64,000 nt of DNA from Pseudomonas syringae. Its GTDB lineage: Bacteria; Pseudomonadota; Gammaproteobacteria; Pseudomonadales; Pseudomonadaceae. The notes below the pieces were generated by a model that was not told where the DNA came from, ran no database searches, and saw only the letters and a list, made by a program, of their open reading frames with translations. The stretch covers positions 95,386 through 159,385 of the forward strand of contig NZ_LGSI01000049.1 of the NCBI RefSeq assembly GCF_001698815.1. Direction: 5' to 3'. A program made the position numbers and the translations under genes. Shown here in pieces: positions 43,732-52,352 of this stretch (the stretch's first letter is position 1; every line of letters begins with the position of its first letter).

Positions 43732-46700
43732 CGCGGTCCATTAGGTAGTAACGCACATAGGGGGCTGGATAGGGTTCAAACTCTTCGCCTTTTTGGCGGT
43801 TACGAGGGGGGACTCGTCTAACCGAAACGCTGAACACCAAGCAATCCAATGGATACCTTTCGAGCAACGACTGGACGAACGCAAGATTACCACTCAGGCG
43901 CGCGCCTTTCACACGCTCTGCCTCGCGCCCATATCCTACAGCCTGAGTCCAGGACTCACCACGCAGTTGCCCGCCGGATTCGGAACTCCACCACCGCCCA
44001 TCCTCTGACACATGAAGCCCAAGATCTTCAACCGCTGCGGCACTGGGCGAAATTGCAGGATAACCAATCTCCGCAGCCCACGGATCGTATTCGTCCAGGC
44101 CGAGTGAGTTTCCGTCGTGTGCGATCCAACCTTTCAGGGAAAAATCGCCGATCGTTTGCAGCTCATTGTGATTGGTAGAGGGCAGGGAAAAGGTATCGAG
44201 TTGCGGTGCGGTTTGAAGCGCTGCAATCAATGCATGGGCGCCCGTTCGAGATACTAGCGCGCTTCGGATGGATACCATCTCTCTATTGTCCTGGTCCCCA
44301 GTGCTCCAAGACCCCCAAAATACACGCAGCCCGTCGTCGGTGAGCAGGTGCTGGTCAAGATAATCAAGGGTTACTCGCCAGCACCAAGTGCTATCGGAAT
44401 AACTCTCCTTCGGTGGCGGTCGCGGTACAAGCGCCGGATCTCTACGATCAGCAAGCCAGCCACCATCCGAGCGGGTGAGCAAATGCTCACTCAGCCACTG
44501 GTCAAATTCATTTTTTGTTTTGTCGCTTTCGTGCCGAATGGCTCGCTGTTCCAAAAGAGTGGATGCGATGATCATCATTGCGTGATACGCATGATAGGCG
44601 CAAAGGTCGTCCGTCTGAGGCATGCAGCCGTGAGAGTGCATGGTTTCACGCTCTACAAAAATCTTTCGGGTGTAGCGCGCATCATCTCTTGACCATCCTG
44701 TAGGGGCTCCGAACCGGTCGTGGATGACCTTGCGGGCACGGATTTCCATCGCGTTCTCACTGACCCCAAATACTTTGCCGAGAGGAGCGAGCCAGTATGG
44801 GCCTATGTCGACACCGAAATAGTAGCGCTCGTCATTTCCAACAGCAGTGTCAGTCAGGTTGTCGTCATCCGCATCAAGCTCAACCCAGCCGCTGTAAATC
44901 TTTGGCGGAAGGTGGGGCGTATTAACAGAGTCGAGATCGGGGTCGACCACCTTTGCGACCAAGCCCGCATCCTGTGCCAAACGCAGTGCCTGCGCAGAAA
45001 AAGTACGCAACAGCACATGCTCTTCTTTCAAGCAGATATGGAGGAAGGGGAGGAATGGGATGAGGCTTTGGGGATTCTCACGCCCGCCCCGGACCAGGCC
45101 GATCAGCATCCACTGCTGAGCATGCCATTCGTAGAACTCCAGCCCCTGATCAACGAAGGATGGAGCGGTCCTCGCTAGTGCGCAGCGCTCAAGTGCATCC
45201 AACAGCTCGAGCCACGACAGTTCGGAACATGCCCGCACGACATGGGTGAACTCCCACCGCATAGCTGCAACTGGCGATCCCAGCCCTGCCCAGATATAAC
45301 TTGCAAGCGCGTCGATACAGTTTGCGGGCGCACGTAGCTTTTCAGACCAAGGCCCATCGCCATCTTCTGGGCACAAGGCGTCCTCAAGCAGATCGAGCCC
45401 GTAATTCAAAGCTTCATCCGCCTCAATGGCGTTCAGAAATGAAGCCACCGGCTCAATCAGCTGAAATAGCCCGCTAGCGTTTAACTTGTCAGCATGCATC
45501 GCAAAGCCTTCTACGGTGGCTTGTGCGATGTCCCGATTGGTGATTATCCCTGACGCGACGATCCGCTCAAACGGCAGTAAGCTTGCCCATCCGTGGCGAC
45601 CCGTGCGCTCAGGCTCACGCTTACACACACAGCGCACCGCTTCGCGCAAAGCTGTTTTTGAAGACACCATTCGTAACGCTGTATCTGGAATCGCATCGAG
45701 CAAATAGCGTAATTCAAATACGCCAAATTCGACCCATGCCGTGACCGCCTGGATGAATCCGGGCATCCCGGCGAGCCCGACATGACGAATTCCCTCGCGG
45801 AAAAATTCGTCGAACTGGTACGGCGTATCGTATGTCTTGAGATCGGCGTACGCAGTCCTCAATGCTGAAGAATCTGCCATGTCAGTCCCGTCGAAAAAGT
45901 GCTGCCAATCTGGTGTGCTTCTGACGATGGGCTGGTGTAGCGGGCTCTCAGCCGCAGCTATCTCTGTATGATCAGCTGCCGGTGCGGACTGGCTGTCCAC
46001 CCACAAGCGCTGAGCATCCGGTAATTCGAGATCAATGTCGCGACCAATCTGAATTAATGCCTGCCAAGCGTCTGGCATATGAGACTGTGTGCGAAGGTAC
46101 CGATAGGCAATTTGCGTAACCGTACGGACATCGAATGGCGACTTCGGGTCATCAAGTGTAGTCTGTAGGTCTTTCAGTCTACTCCAGTGAGCATCGATCC
46201 CTGCGAGCGCCACCGGAGTGATGGTCGGAAGATGGCCTCGGCTCACCAGGTGATTGATGGCTACCGGTAGCAATCGAGCCTCATCGCCAAATCGCCGATC
46301 CCGCCAACGGCTCAAAATTGCAAGTGCTGATGAGGGGCAGAGGTCGGCGAGCGCCTCTACGGTCCTGTTCCAGTCAAAGTACTTATCGCGAGCGACAAAC
46401 TCGTAAGTCAACTCGGCTACTCTGGATAAGCGATAGGCTGTCTCGGGCCTTGACTCCGTGGATGAAGCTGCCTGGGCCAGATCGAGCATTGCCGTCCAGC
46501 GAGATAAATTCTCATCACCGATTCGGCTTGCGATTTCGACGGCTCGACTGAAGTAGGCATTCGCCTCCGATGGGCTTAACGGCAGAATGGCACGAGCCAG
46601 GCGCACGTAAGCATTTGTTCGTGTTTCCGCGTCATCACGCAGTTGCTCCAGAGCTTCGTAGGCGGCGAAGGCAAAATCGAATGAGAGTTGAGTCAGCTCT

Positions 46701-49700
46701 TGGGTTCGAGCAGCGAGACGGCATAAGGTTGTCAGGGTGTCCGGCCACAGCGGCAATTCTCGGTTATTGATCCAGTCCTGTAACGCCGAGTGGTGTTGCG
46801 AACTCACGGTCGGTGAGTCGCGCAGGATTCGAATCCATTCAATCGCCGCGGCCTGACGAATCGTCGAGTGGCGTTGATAGTCGCGTGATTCAGCATTTTT
46901 GGTGGCTTGAATCGCTGCTGCAATGTGTGCTCCCAGATCAGAAGGGCATCGACCACAGCTGATTTTCACTGAAAGTGTTATCCATGGAAGCAGTCCGCCA
47001 ACGTCACGCTTGAATACCTCTGTTTCACGGCTTTGTCCGTAGGACTTAGTTTTAGCGAGCTGTTGGCGCACCTCGGTAGGAGCTAACTCGAGCAGCGTTA
47101 GCTCACACCCGCGCAGCTCAGCTTCGAGCGCGTAAGCACGGATCATCGGAGCACGTTCAGATCCGTATGAATCGGATAATAGAGTAGGAGGCGATGGAGG
47201 GAGATAGCGCTGAATAATCGCTATCCAAGTTTCACGATCAATCGGAAGGGTTCGCATTGCAAGTGAAAGCGCCGATTGCACCGCATATAGCACCTCCCAT
47301 CGCTCGTCCCAGCCCGAGGACTCTGGCAATTTCACACGTCGATCGGCCAAGAGGCGGATGAGTCGTGCCAACGGCGGGGCAGGAAAGCTTACGCCGGCAT
47401 GTGCGACTTCACTGGCGAGGCCGAGAAGAAGCCAGACATCATTTCCTGCGGCATACGCCAAGGCGTCAAGATCCGAGTACTCGCACAGATCTATCAGTTT
47501 CTGAGCAATGGACTTGCCGCTCATCATCGCGAGGTGCCGGAACTTCCAGCGTCTCAAAAATTGCGCGGCGGCTTCGGGGCCCTGGAGTCGAAGCGTCGCT
47601 AATGCAATTTCGGCTCTATCGGCGTTTGTGACGCGTTCGCGTGGACCGTCATCAGGGGCGCTTCTTGCCCACGCATATAACCAGTCCATCGCCATCCGCA
47701 GCCGGCTCGAGGCCTCGGCGGTGAACTCCTTGATTCCAGACAACAGGCACGCATCATAGGCATGATGCGACCCCATCCAAGTGGACTCGAAGATTCGTCT
47801 CGAAACGAGCTCGTTGACTCGATCTGGTGGCATTAAGCGGGCAGCGATATCTGTGTTTTCTTGAATCAGCTTCGTCTGCCGTGCCTCTCCTGCGTTTTCT
47901 CCCGCAGCCTTCAGCGCGAGTTTCGCTGCAGGCAGGTGGTGTCCCTGTTCAAGGCAGGCCTTGAGAGCGAACGTCAACCGCTGTAGCTCGACATCACGGC
48001 GTTCGAGGGGTTTAGCTTCGGGCAATCCTTCTCCGGAAAGCGCAAGATCGATTAGCTCATCCATCCGTCCTGCGGCCAGGAGGATCTGGGGAAGAGTCGA
48101 TGCGACGTAGGAGCTTTCACTGGCAAGCGGACGCAAGCGATTGAGGAACTGGTTCAAACCGTCTGCATCTGGTTTGAACGTTTCGTGAAACCAGGTTTCT
48201 GCAGGCTCGTCGAGAAAATGGAGGCTTTCGCCTTTCACGAAAAGTGGTCTGCCAAGGTCAAGCGCGAACGATCGCACGGCGCTTTCCGAAGTGCCGGAAA
48301 TCTTTGCGAGTACTCCTACCGGCACGAGAGGGCGCAGGATTGCCAAACCCTGGCAAATGAAGTCGATCTGATCGGATTCGACTCCGGCCTGATCTTTCAG
48401 CTTATCGACTGCACATTGCAGCAAATCCCCGATTGCACGCTCCACGGATGTAGGCTCCGGTCCCAACTGCTTGAGCATCTCCAGAATGGGTAACCGTCGC
48501 TCAAGTGCCAGAGATTGAACTCGCGGATTTGAACTGCTCAAAAATGCGAATTCGGCAACTTCGGCATGGGTCGCCTTAGGATAGCGAGTTCGTAAAAGCT
48601 GCGCGGTCTCAGCCTCATTGAAAGGCTTGAGCTCGACCTCTGTGCTGTCCAGCGGAGCGTTCAGGCGATGTCGTCGATGAGTCCTGCAGGTGAAAACCAG
48701 ACGTACTCCATCGGGCATTGACGTTCGTATCAGATCTTTGACAAAGGCCTGATCGTTGAGCTCCTCGGCAGCCATATCCGCGTTGTCGGCAGCGTCTATG
48801 ATCAGGCAGAGACTTGCGCCTGCTTTTTCAGCTCGCAATATACCGATCGCCTGGGCCAGTCGGCTACAAAATGCCTGCATGTACTGCTTGGAGTCAGCAA
48901 GGGGGGAGGGAATAAGCGGATGGCAAAGTCCTCGCGACGCAAGCTCGTTTGAAATCTGCACCAAGGCGTCACGATGACGATGTCTATAGTGCAGCGCATT
49001 GCGGTATAGCCCATCGCCGAAGCAGTCGTACAACACTGACTCCGAGCCATTAGGCATTGAAGTAGCTAACCGCTGAGCCAAGATCGACTTTCCCACGCCG
49101 CCATCTGCATGAACGATCACCGGGTGTGCGGAATGCAGGATGATCTCGAGAATCTTTTTTTCCTGCTCGCGCGCGAAGACATTCTCCGGGCGAATAATTT
49201 GGCAGGGTGCCGGTAGGAGTACCAGCTCGCTCACTTTTAGCGCCCGAAGCACATCATGTCGCCGGATTGCAGGGTCTTTTGTAAATTCACTGCCAGCCTT
49301 GCGCGTGACGAGCTCCTTCAACAGAACTGGAGCATCGTAATCGGCGTCCGCAAGATACCTGGCGATATCTTGGGATAAAAGATTTCGCTGCGTCCACAGG
49401 CTTGGTTCTTCCCCATCAAATGAAAATAAACTGAAGAAGTCGCTGTTCTGCGTGCCGGAAAGTTCTGAATACCCCAACAGCGTCTTTTCAATGGAGGAAT
49501 GGCGAGCCCTGGCGCCTTTGGCCAAGTCTTGGAGTGCTTCTTTCAGTCTAGGGTCGATGGGCCGGTTGGTGGTGAACTCGAAGCGAAATTTTTGTTTCAT
49601 TTCAGCATCGGAAAATTGCTCAAGAAGTTTTTTATACCGCTTGGTAAATCCACGCAGAGTCTTGCTCAAACCACCAGCCTGCCATGGTTCCACAATTTGC

Positions 49701-49957
49701 CGCGTTGAGTGCTTGAGCTGGATGTAGCGAACACATCGGGCTTCCATTAGCGCTTCCGAGCCGTAATAGAGCCCAACGTCGATGAGGTCGATGCCTTGCT
49801 CAATCTCCTCTTCGCCTTCATCAGAAGACGGACCTTCGACAGTGACCGCTTTTAGATCGCTCGAGCCCGGTAACAAGGCCAGGCACTGCCTTGCTGCCCA
49901 GTGATAGTGGAATTGATCTCCATCGCGGCTTGGTCGAACCAAATCCTTGTCTGCCAT
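43709..49957 (-). CDS. Nuclease-STAND NTPase (Avs3-like antiphage protein)
   Basis: 2082 residues from the ATG at 49957 (MADKDLVRPSRDGDQFHYHW); the upstream GTGs lack spacing to a ribosome binding site. In coordinates counted from GTG 49972, the N-terminal ~230 residues resemble the Cap4/DUF4297 dsDNA nuclease fold, with Asp62 (GIDLIDVGLYYG) and a Q-x-K motif (YIQLKHS, Lys87). A STAND NTPase follows: Walker A HADGGVGKS near 288-296 and Walker B CLIIDAADNAD near 389-399. The remaining ~1500 residues are helical repeats, as expected for a target sensor. Size and order match AVAST-type Avs proteins, which recognise phage proteins and then cut DNA. The target is unknown. Confidence 0.82.
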   Translation of the reverse strand: MADKDLVRPSRDGDQFHYHWAARQCLALLPGSSDLKAVTVEGPSSDEGEEEIEQGIDLIDVGLYYGSEALMEARCVRYIQLKHSTRQIVEPWQAGGLSKTLRGFTKRYKKLLEQFSDAEMKQKFRFEFTTNRPIDPRLKEALQDLAKGARARHSSIEKTLLGYSELSGTQNSDFFSLFSFDGEEPSLWTQRNLLSQDIARYLADADYDAPVLLKELVTRKAGSEFTKDPAIRRHDVLRALKVSELVLLPAPCQIIRPENVFAREQEKKILEIILHSAHPVIVHADGGVGKSILAQRLATSMPNGSESVLYDCFGDGLYRNALHYRHRHRDALVQISNELASRGLCHPLIPSPLADSKQYMQAFCSRLAQAIGILRAEKAGASLCLIIDAADNADMAAEELNDQAFVKDLIRTSMPDGVRLVFTCRTHRRHRLNAPLDSTEVELKPFNEAETAQLLRTRYPKATHAEVAEFAFLSSSNPRVQSLALERRLPILEMLKQLGPEPTSVERAIGDLLQCAVDKLKDQAGVESDQIDFICQGLAILRPLVPVGVLAKISGTSESAVRSFALDLGRPLFVKGESLHFLDEPAETWFHETFKPDADGLNQFLNRLRPLASESSYVASTLPQILLAAGRMDELIDLALSGEGLPEAKPLERRDVELQRLTFALKACLEQGHHLPAAKLALKAAGENAGEARQTKLIQENTDIAARLMPPDRVNELVSRRIFESTWMGSHHAYDACLLSGIKEFTAEASSRLRMAMDWLYAWARSAPDDGPRERVTNADRAEIALATLRLQGPEAAAQFLRRWKFRHLAMMSGKSIAQKLIDLCEYSDLDALAYAAGNDVWLLLGLASEVAHAGVSFPAPPLARLIRLLADRRVKLPESSGWDERWEVLYAVQSALSLAMRTLPIDRETWIAIIQRYLPPSPPTLLSDSYGSERAPMIRAYALEAELRGCELTLLELAPTEVRQQLAKTKSYGQSRETEVFKRDVGGLLPWITLSVKISCGRCPSDLGAHIAAAIQATKNAESRDYQRHSTIRQAAAIEWIRILRDSPTVSSQHHSALQDWINNRELPLWPDTLTTLCRLAARTQELTQLSFDFAFAAYEALEQLRDDAETRTNAYVRLARAILPLSPSEANAYFSRAVEIASRIGDENLSRWTAMLDLAQAASSTESRPETAYRLSRVAELTYEFVARDKYFDWNRTVEALADLCPSSALAILSRWRDRRFGDEARLLPVAINHLVSRGHLPTITPVALAGIDAHWSRLKDLQTTLDDPKSPFDVRTVTQIAYRYLRTQSHMPDAWQALIQIGRDIDLELPDAQRLWVDSQSAPAADHTEIAAAESPLHQPIVRSTPDWQHFFDGTDMADSSALRTAYADLKTYDTPYQFDEFFREGIRHVGLAGMPGFIQAVTAWVEFGVFELRYLLDAIPDTALRMVSSKTALREAVRCVCKREPERTGRHGWASLLPFERIVASGIITNRDIAQATVEGFAMHADKLNASGLFQLIEPVASFLNAIEADEALNYGLDLLEDALCPEDGDGPWSEKLRAPANCIDALASYIWAGLGSPVAAMRWEFTHVVRACSELSWLELLDALERCALARTAPSFVDQGLEFYEWHAQQWMLIGLVRGGRENPQSLIPFLPFLHICLKEEHVLLRTFSAQALRLAQDAGLVAKVVDPDLDSVNTPHLPPKIYSGWVELDADDDNLTDTAVGNDERYYFGVDIGPYWLAPLGKVFGVSENAMEIRARKVIHDRFGAPTGWSRDDARYTRKIFVERETMHSHGCMPQTDDLCAYHAYHAMMIIASTLLEQRAIRHESDKTKNEFDQWLSEHLLTRSDGGWLADRRDPALVPRPPPKESYSDSTWCWRVTLDYLDQHLLTDDGLRVFWGSWSTGDQDNREMVSIRSALVSRTGAHALIAALQTAPQLDTFSLPSTNHNELQTIGDFSLKGWIAHDGNSLGLDEYDPWAAEIGYPAISPSAAAVEDLGLHVSEDGRWWSSESGGQLRGESWTQAVGYGREAERVKGARLSGNLAFVQSLLERYPLDCLVFSVSVRRVPPRNRQKGEEFEPYPAPYVRYYLMDRDAIKHPL

Positions 49958-50084
49958 TTTACTTCTCACCACCCTTGTATAGCGCGAAGCTTACCGCAAC
50001 GGGGAATCCATTAGGGTGCTACAGATTTCAGCGTACTCATGATCACATGCTCAATGAGTTGGTCTGACGTTCACGAGCGACCAT

Positions 50085-50213
50085 GGGTCGTTGTTGGCCG
50101 GTCATGGTTACGAGGAGAACTGGTCAAGTTCGATACAGCCGGTCATCAACTCAAATGCAGTTCACTGGTTGAGCCGGATGCAGCCGGTTGGGCAGGCAAA
50201 GTGAAATTTCGCA
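50085..50213 (+). repeat. Second copy of the IS21-like right end (older)
   Basis: Begins GGGTCGTTGTTGGCCGGTCATG, as in the other two ends with differences, then modules starting TGGTCAAGTT (50121), CGGTCATCAA (50140), TGGTTGAGCC (50166) and CGGTTGGGCA (50185), ending AATTTCGCA at 50213. It sits 128 bp upstream of the STAND gene start and is less similar to the left end than the copy at 51066. Confidence 0.6.
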
Positions 50214-50296
50214 GAGCTTCCAGACCGTGAAAAATCATGTGTGCTGAAGGCGGTAATAAAAAAATGTCGAAAGGGGGCTTGGTAGGGGGAGATTTT

Positions 50297-50461
50297 TTAG
50301 TGCTTCTCGGTGGGAGCCTGCCGCGCTTTACCGGCATCCCCCTTTTCAACCCGGCGAAACTCAGCCTTGATTGCTCTACCCACCCCCAGCAACGGTGCAA
50401 AATAGAGCCGCGGGGCTTCTTTCGCCGCGCTCATGAATTCTGAAAAAAATGTCGTTTTCAT
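50297..50461 (-). CDS. Small protein with APRLYFAPL motif
   Basis: 54 residues from the ATG at 50461 (MKTTFFSEFMSAAKEAPRLY), which has AAGGGG eight bases upstream. An earlier ATG at 50500 overlaps the upstream stop (ATGA) and would add 13 residues. The sequence FFSEF...APRLYFAPLLGVGRAI is like short proteins I associate with Pseudomonas accessory DNA, but I cannot name a family. Basic, partly amphipathic. Confidence 0.5.
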   Translation of the reverse strand: MKTTFFSEFMSAAKEAPRLYFAPLLGVGRAIKAEFRRVEKGDAGKARQAPTEKH

Positions 50462-50496
50462 AGTAGTAACCCCTTCGTTACCTGAAACCGAAAATC

Positions 50497-50610
50497 TCAT
50501 TTGTGTATACCAAACCCGCTCGTCAGCGGCAAGCTGAAGGCGTGGCGGTTGTGCAGGAGCTCTGTCATTACGTCCGATTTAATCATATGGGTCTCTGAAT
50601 TGTCTGACAT
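50497..50610 (-). CDS. Very small ORF upstream of the APRLYFAPL protein
   Basis: 37 residues (MSDNSETHMIKSDVMTELLH...) from the ATG at 50610, ending in a TGA that overlaps the next ATG. Could be a leader or a real peptide; the overlap argues for coupling. No family recognised. Confidence 0.35.
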   Translation of the reverse strand: MSDNSETHMIKSDVMTELLHNRHAFSLPLTSGFGIHK

Positions 50611-50757
50611 GGTTATCGTCCTTGCGTGATGGCGCGGGAGCCTGGCCAAACCTCATTTGCGGCCTATTTTGTGGGAATTTTCGTGACTTATGGCATGCAA
50701 ATAAGCCCTTTGCCTGTTTTTGTGGCCAAAACCGTACGTTACCCACCGTCTGCTATT

Positions 50758-50942
50758 GGCCGATTCTGTTGAAAAAGTCGCCCCTGGTTTCCACGGTAGA
50801 AAAGTATGCGCTTGAGATTGAAATTTTTACTTTTAGCAGAGGATTTGGGGCTCAAATTTCGCGTAGCGACGCGCAATAAAGACGTTTTCAGCGGTCAGTA
50901 TTGGGCAGTCTGGACGAACCAACTTTTTCAACACAATCGGCC
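50758..50942. repeat. 185-bp MITE-like IS relic
   Basis: Bounded by inverted repeats: GGCCGATTCTGTTGAAAAAG on the left and, on the opposite strand at the right, GGCCGATTGTGTTGAAAAAG (one mismatch in 20). No transposase between them. Its right end abuts the start of the 50938-51066 transposon end. Confidence 0.7.
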
Positions 50943-51066
50943 GTTCTCTGCCGATCATGGTTGGAGAGCATGCTGGTTAAATTCAATGCAATCGATGGTC
51001 AGAACGCATGCGAATGACTGGTCAGGTCGAATGCAAACGGGTGGTCAAGTGGAGTGCAATTACGCA
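50938..51066 (+). repeat. Right end of the putative IS21-like transposon
   Basis: Reads CGGCCGTTCTCTGCCGATCA, then four modules starting at 50974 (TGGTTAAATT), 50996 (TGGTCAGAAC), 51019 (TGGTCAGGTC) and 51042 (TGGTCAAGTG), spaced 22-23 bp, ending TTACGCA at 51066. It is the inverted match of the left end at 42868. Confidence 0.75.
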
Positions 51067-51550
51067 TTCGTGGCAGGAGGGTATAGCAGTGTATCGATTG
51101 GTCAGAGCGTCAAGTTTCATCGATTTCGGAAGGTAGTGAAGGTTCCGAAGCCGAAGGCTGACATCGATGACTTTCCATCAGAAAGGGCGATCCTCTCTCT
51201 GCAAACTCGCGGTAATTTTCCCACCTTGTAAACCTATTTTTTGCACTGTTATCCACAGTGGTTAACAGCGCATAAAAATGATTTACACACTACGAAGTAT
51301 TTCTCTTTTTGCCGGGGATCAGTACAGCCCCAGGTGCTCGATCATTATTGACGATGGGGCTGATGACGTGAGCAAGGAGCAAAGGAAAAGGGAGGCATTC
51401 AGCATTGTCTTGATCGACGACCTGCCATCGATCATTGATGCGAGCTTTCACAATAAACATGACATGAGAAATTCCTTTCGAGGATGACCGAGGGCCTGCT
51501 TCGTCCTCCGGTATGATGAGTTTTTGCGTGCCAAAATGTAGGAAGAATGT
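51067..51550. other. Gene-poor stretch with one DnaA box
   Basis: 484 bp with no convincing gene. A perfect TTATCCACA lies at 51249-51257, isolated. A 69-codon frame at 51278 has no support. AGGAAG before 51551 serves the next gene. Confidence 0.35.
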
Positions 51551-52255
51551 ATGGGGGAGATCAATATTCCGCGCCACGAGCAGGATGCTCTGAGAGAGGT
51601 CGACGCTGATGTGCTGGACAAACTCATTGAGCAGGCTGCGTATGAAGAGACACCGAGCGCTCTTCAACACCTTCGACTTGCTAATTGCGGGCCGTATGTT
51701 GCGTCCAGGCTTCGAGCATTCGAACAGGCGCTGAAGGAGCACGGCAACGCCAAGTCAGCACAGAAACGAAATCAGACGGAGGATGACGTCCGAAGCGCTG
51801 GCAGCGATCTGGCGCATGCGGTCCAACAAATGAAGCAGCGCATGGAAACGGAAGAGAAGGAAGGGCAGCTCTTCTACGTTGATGACCAACTCATCCAACC
51901 CTACAGTTTCAGTGAGCGACTGACTGTGCGAGTGGGCTATCGCTGGCGTCGAATAATTGAGGATGATTGGTTGGAGGGCAGTATTACCTTTTTTCACGAG
52001 GTCGACTCACGCCCCGACTACACCATACCTGCGACCAAACGAAAACCCAGCGCTGCCAAACTGCAGCAAGATCGACAGGACACGCTGTCTCGCACATGGA
52101 TGCACCTGATGGAGCTGGCGCTTCATTCGGTCAAAGAGTATTTCAGGGAAGGTGGTGACGGGAACACGATCCCGCTGACATTCCAAGCTACAACCGATCC
52201 CTATACTCGAGGACTCAACAACTACAGCGCTCAATTCTGGCGTGAACAGCCTTGA
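51551..52255 (+). CDS. Hypothetical protein upstream of mcrBC
   Basis: 234 residues. Helical N-terminal half (RHEQDALREVDADVLDKLIE; HAVQQMKQRMETEEKEGQLF), then a beta-rich part (RLTVRVGYRWRRIIEDDWLE; GSITFFHEVDSRPDYTIP). No recognised family. It has an AGGAAG site and lies 97 bp before mcrB in the same direction, so it may be an accessory part of the restriction locus, or an independent gene. Confidence 0.65.
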   Translation: MGEINIPRHEQDALREVDADVLDKLIEQAAYEETPSALQHLRLANCGPYVASRLRAFEQALKEHGNAKSAQKRNQTEDDVRSAGSDLAHAVQQMKQRMETEEKEGQLFYVDDQLIQPYSFSERLTVRVGYRWRRIIEDDWLEGSITFFHEVDSRPDYTIPATKRKPSAAKLQQDRQDTLSRTWMHLMELALHSVKEYFREGGDGNTIPLTFQATTDPYTRGLNNYSAQFWREQP

Positions 52256-52352
52256 GCAACGGTAGCGCTACATTCGATTGCCGACGAGTGCTTCACGCAA
52301 TCAATTGCCACTGATTTTCCCCCCTCCACACACTGCTATTTAAGGGAATGAC

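Larger units (their letters stand above)
42868..51066. mobile_element. Putative non-autonomous transposon carrying the nuclease-STAND defence genes
   Basis: About 8.2 kb bounded by inverted ends TGGGAAATTG... (left) and, reading inward from the right, TGCGTAATTG..., each with tandem TGGTCA modules. The flanking five bases are CTCGT on the left and TTCGT on the right, a near target duplication. Inside are the STAND gene, its small partner, a second similar end at 50085-50213, two small ORFs and a 185-bp IS relic. No transposase gene is present. Multi-repeat ends of 5'-TG...CA type are known in the IS21 and Tn7 families; the assignment is an inference. Confidence 0.55.

Noticed and set aside
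50974..51066. CRISPR array
   Set aside because: The 22-23-bp period comes from degenerate TGGTCA modules without unique spacers or cas genes, and the same modules occur at 42868 and 50085 as transposon ends.
51249..51257. Replication origin
   Set aside because: One perfect DnaA box only, with no cluster, AT-rich unwinding region or replication gene.
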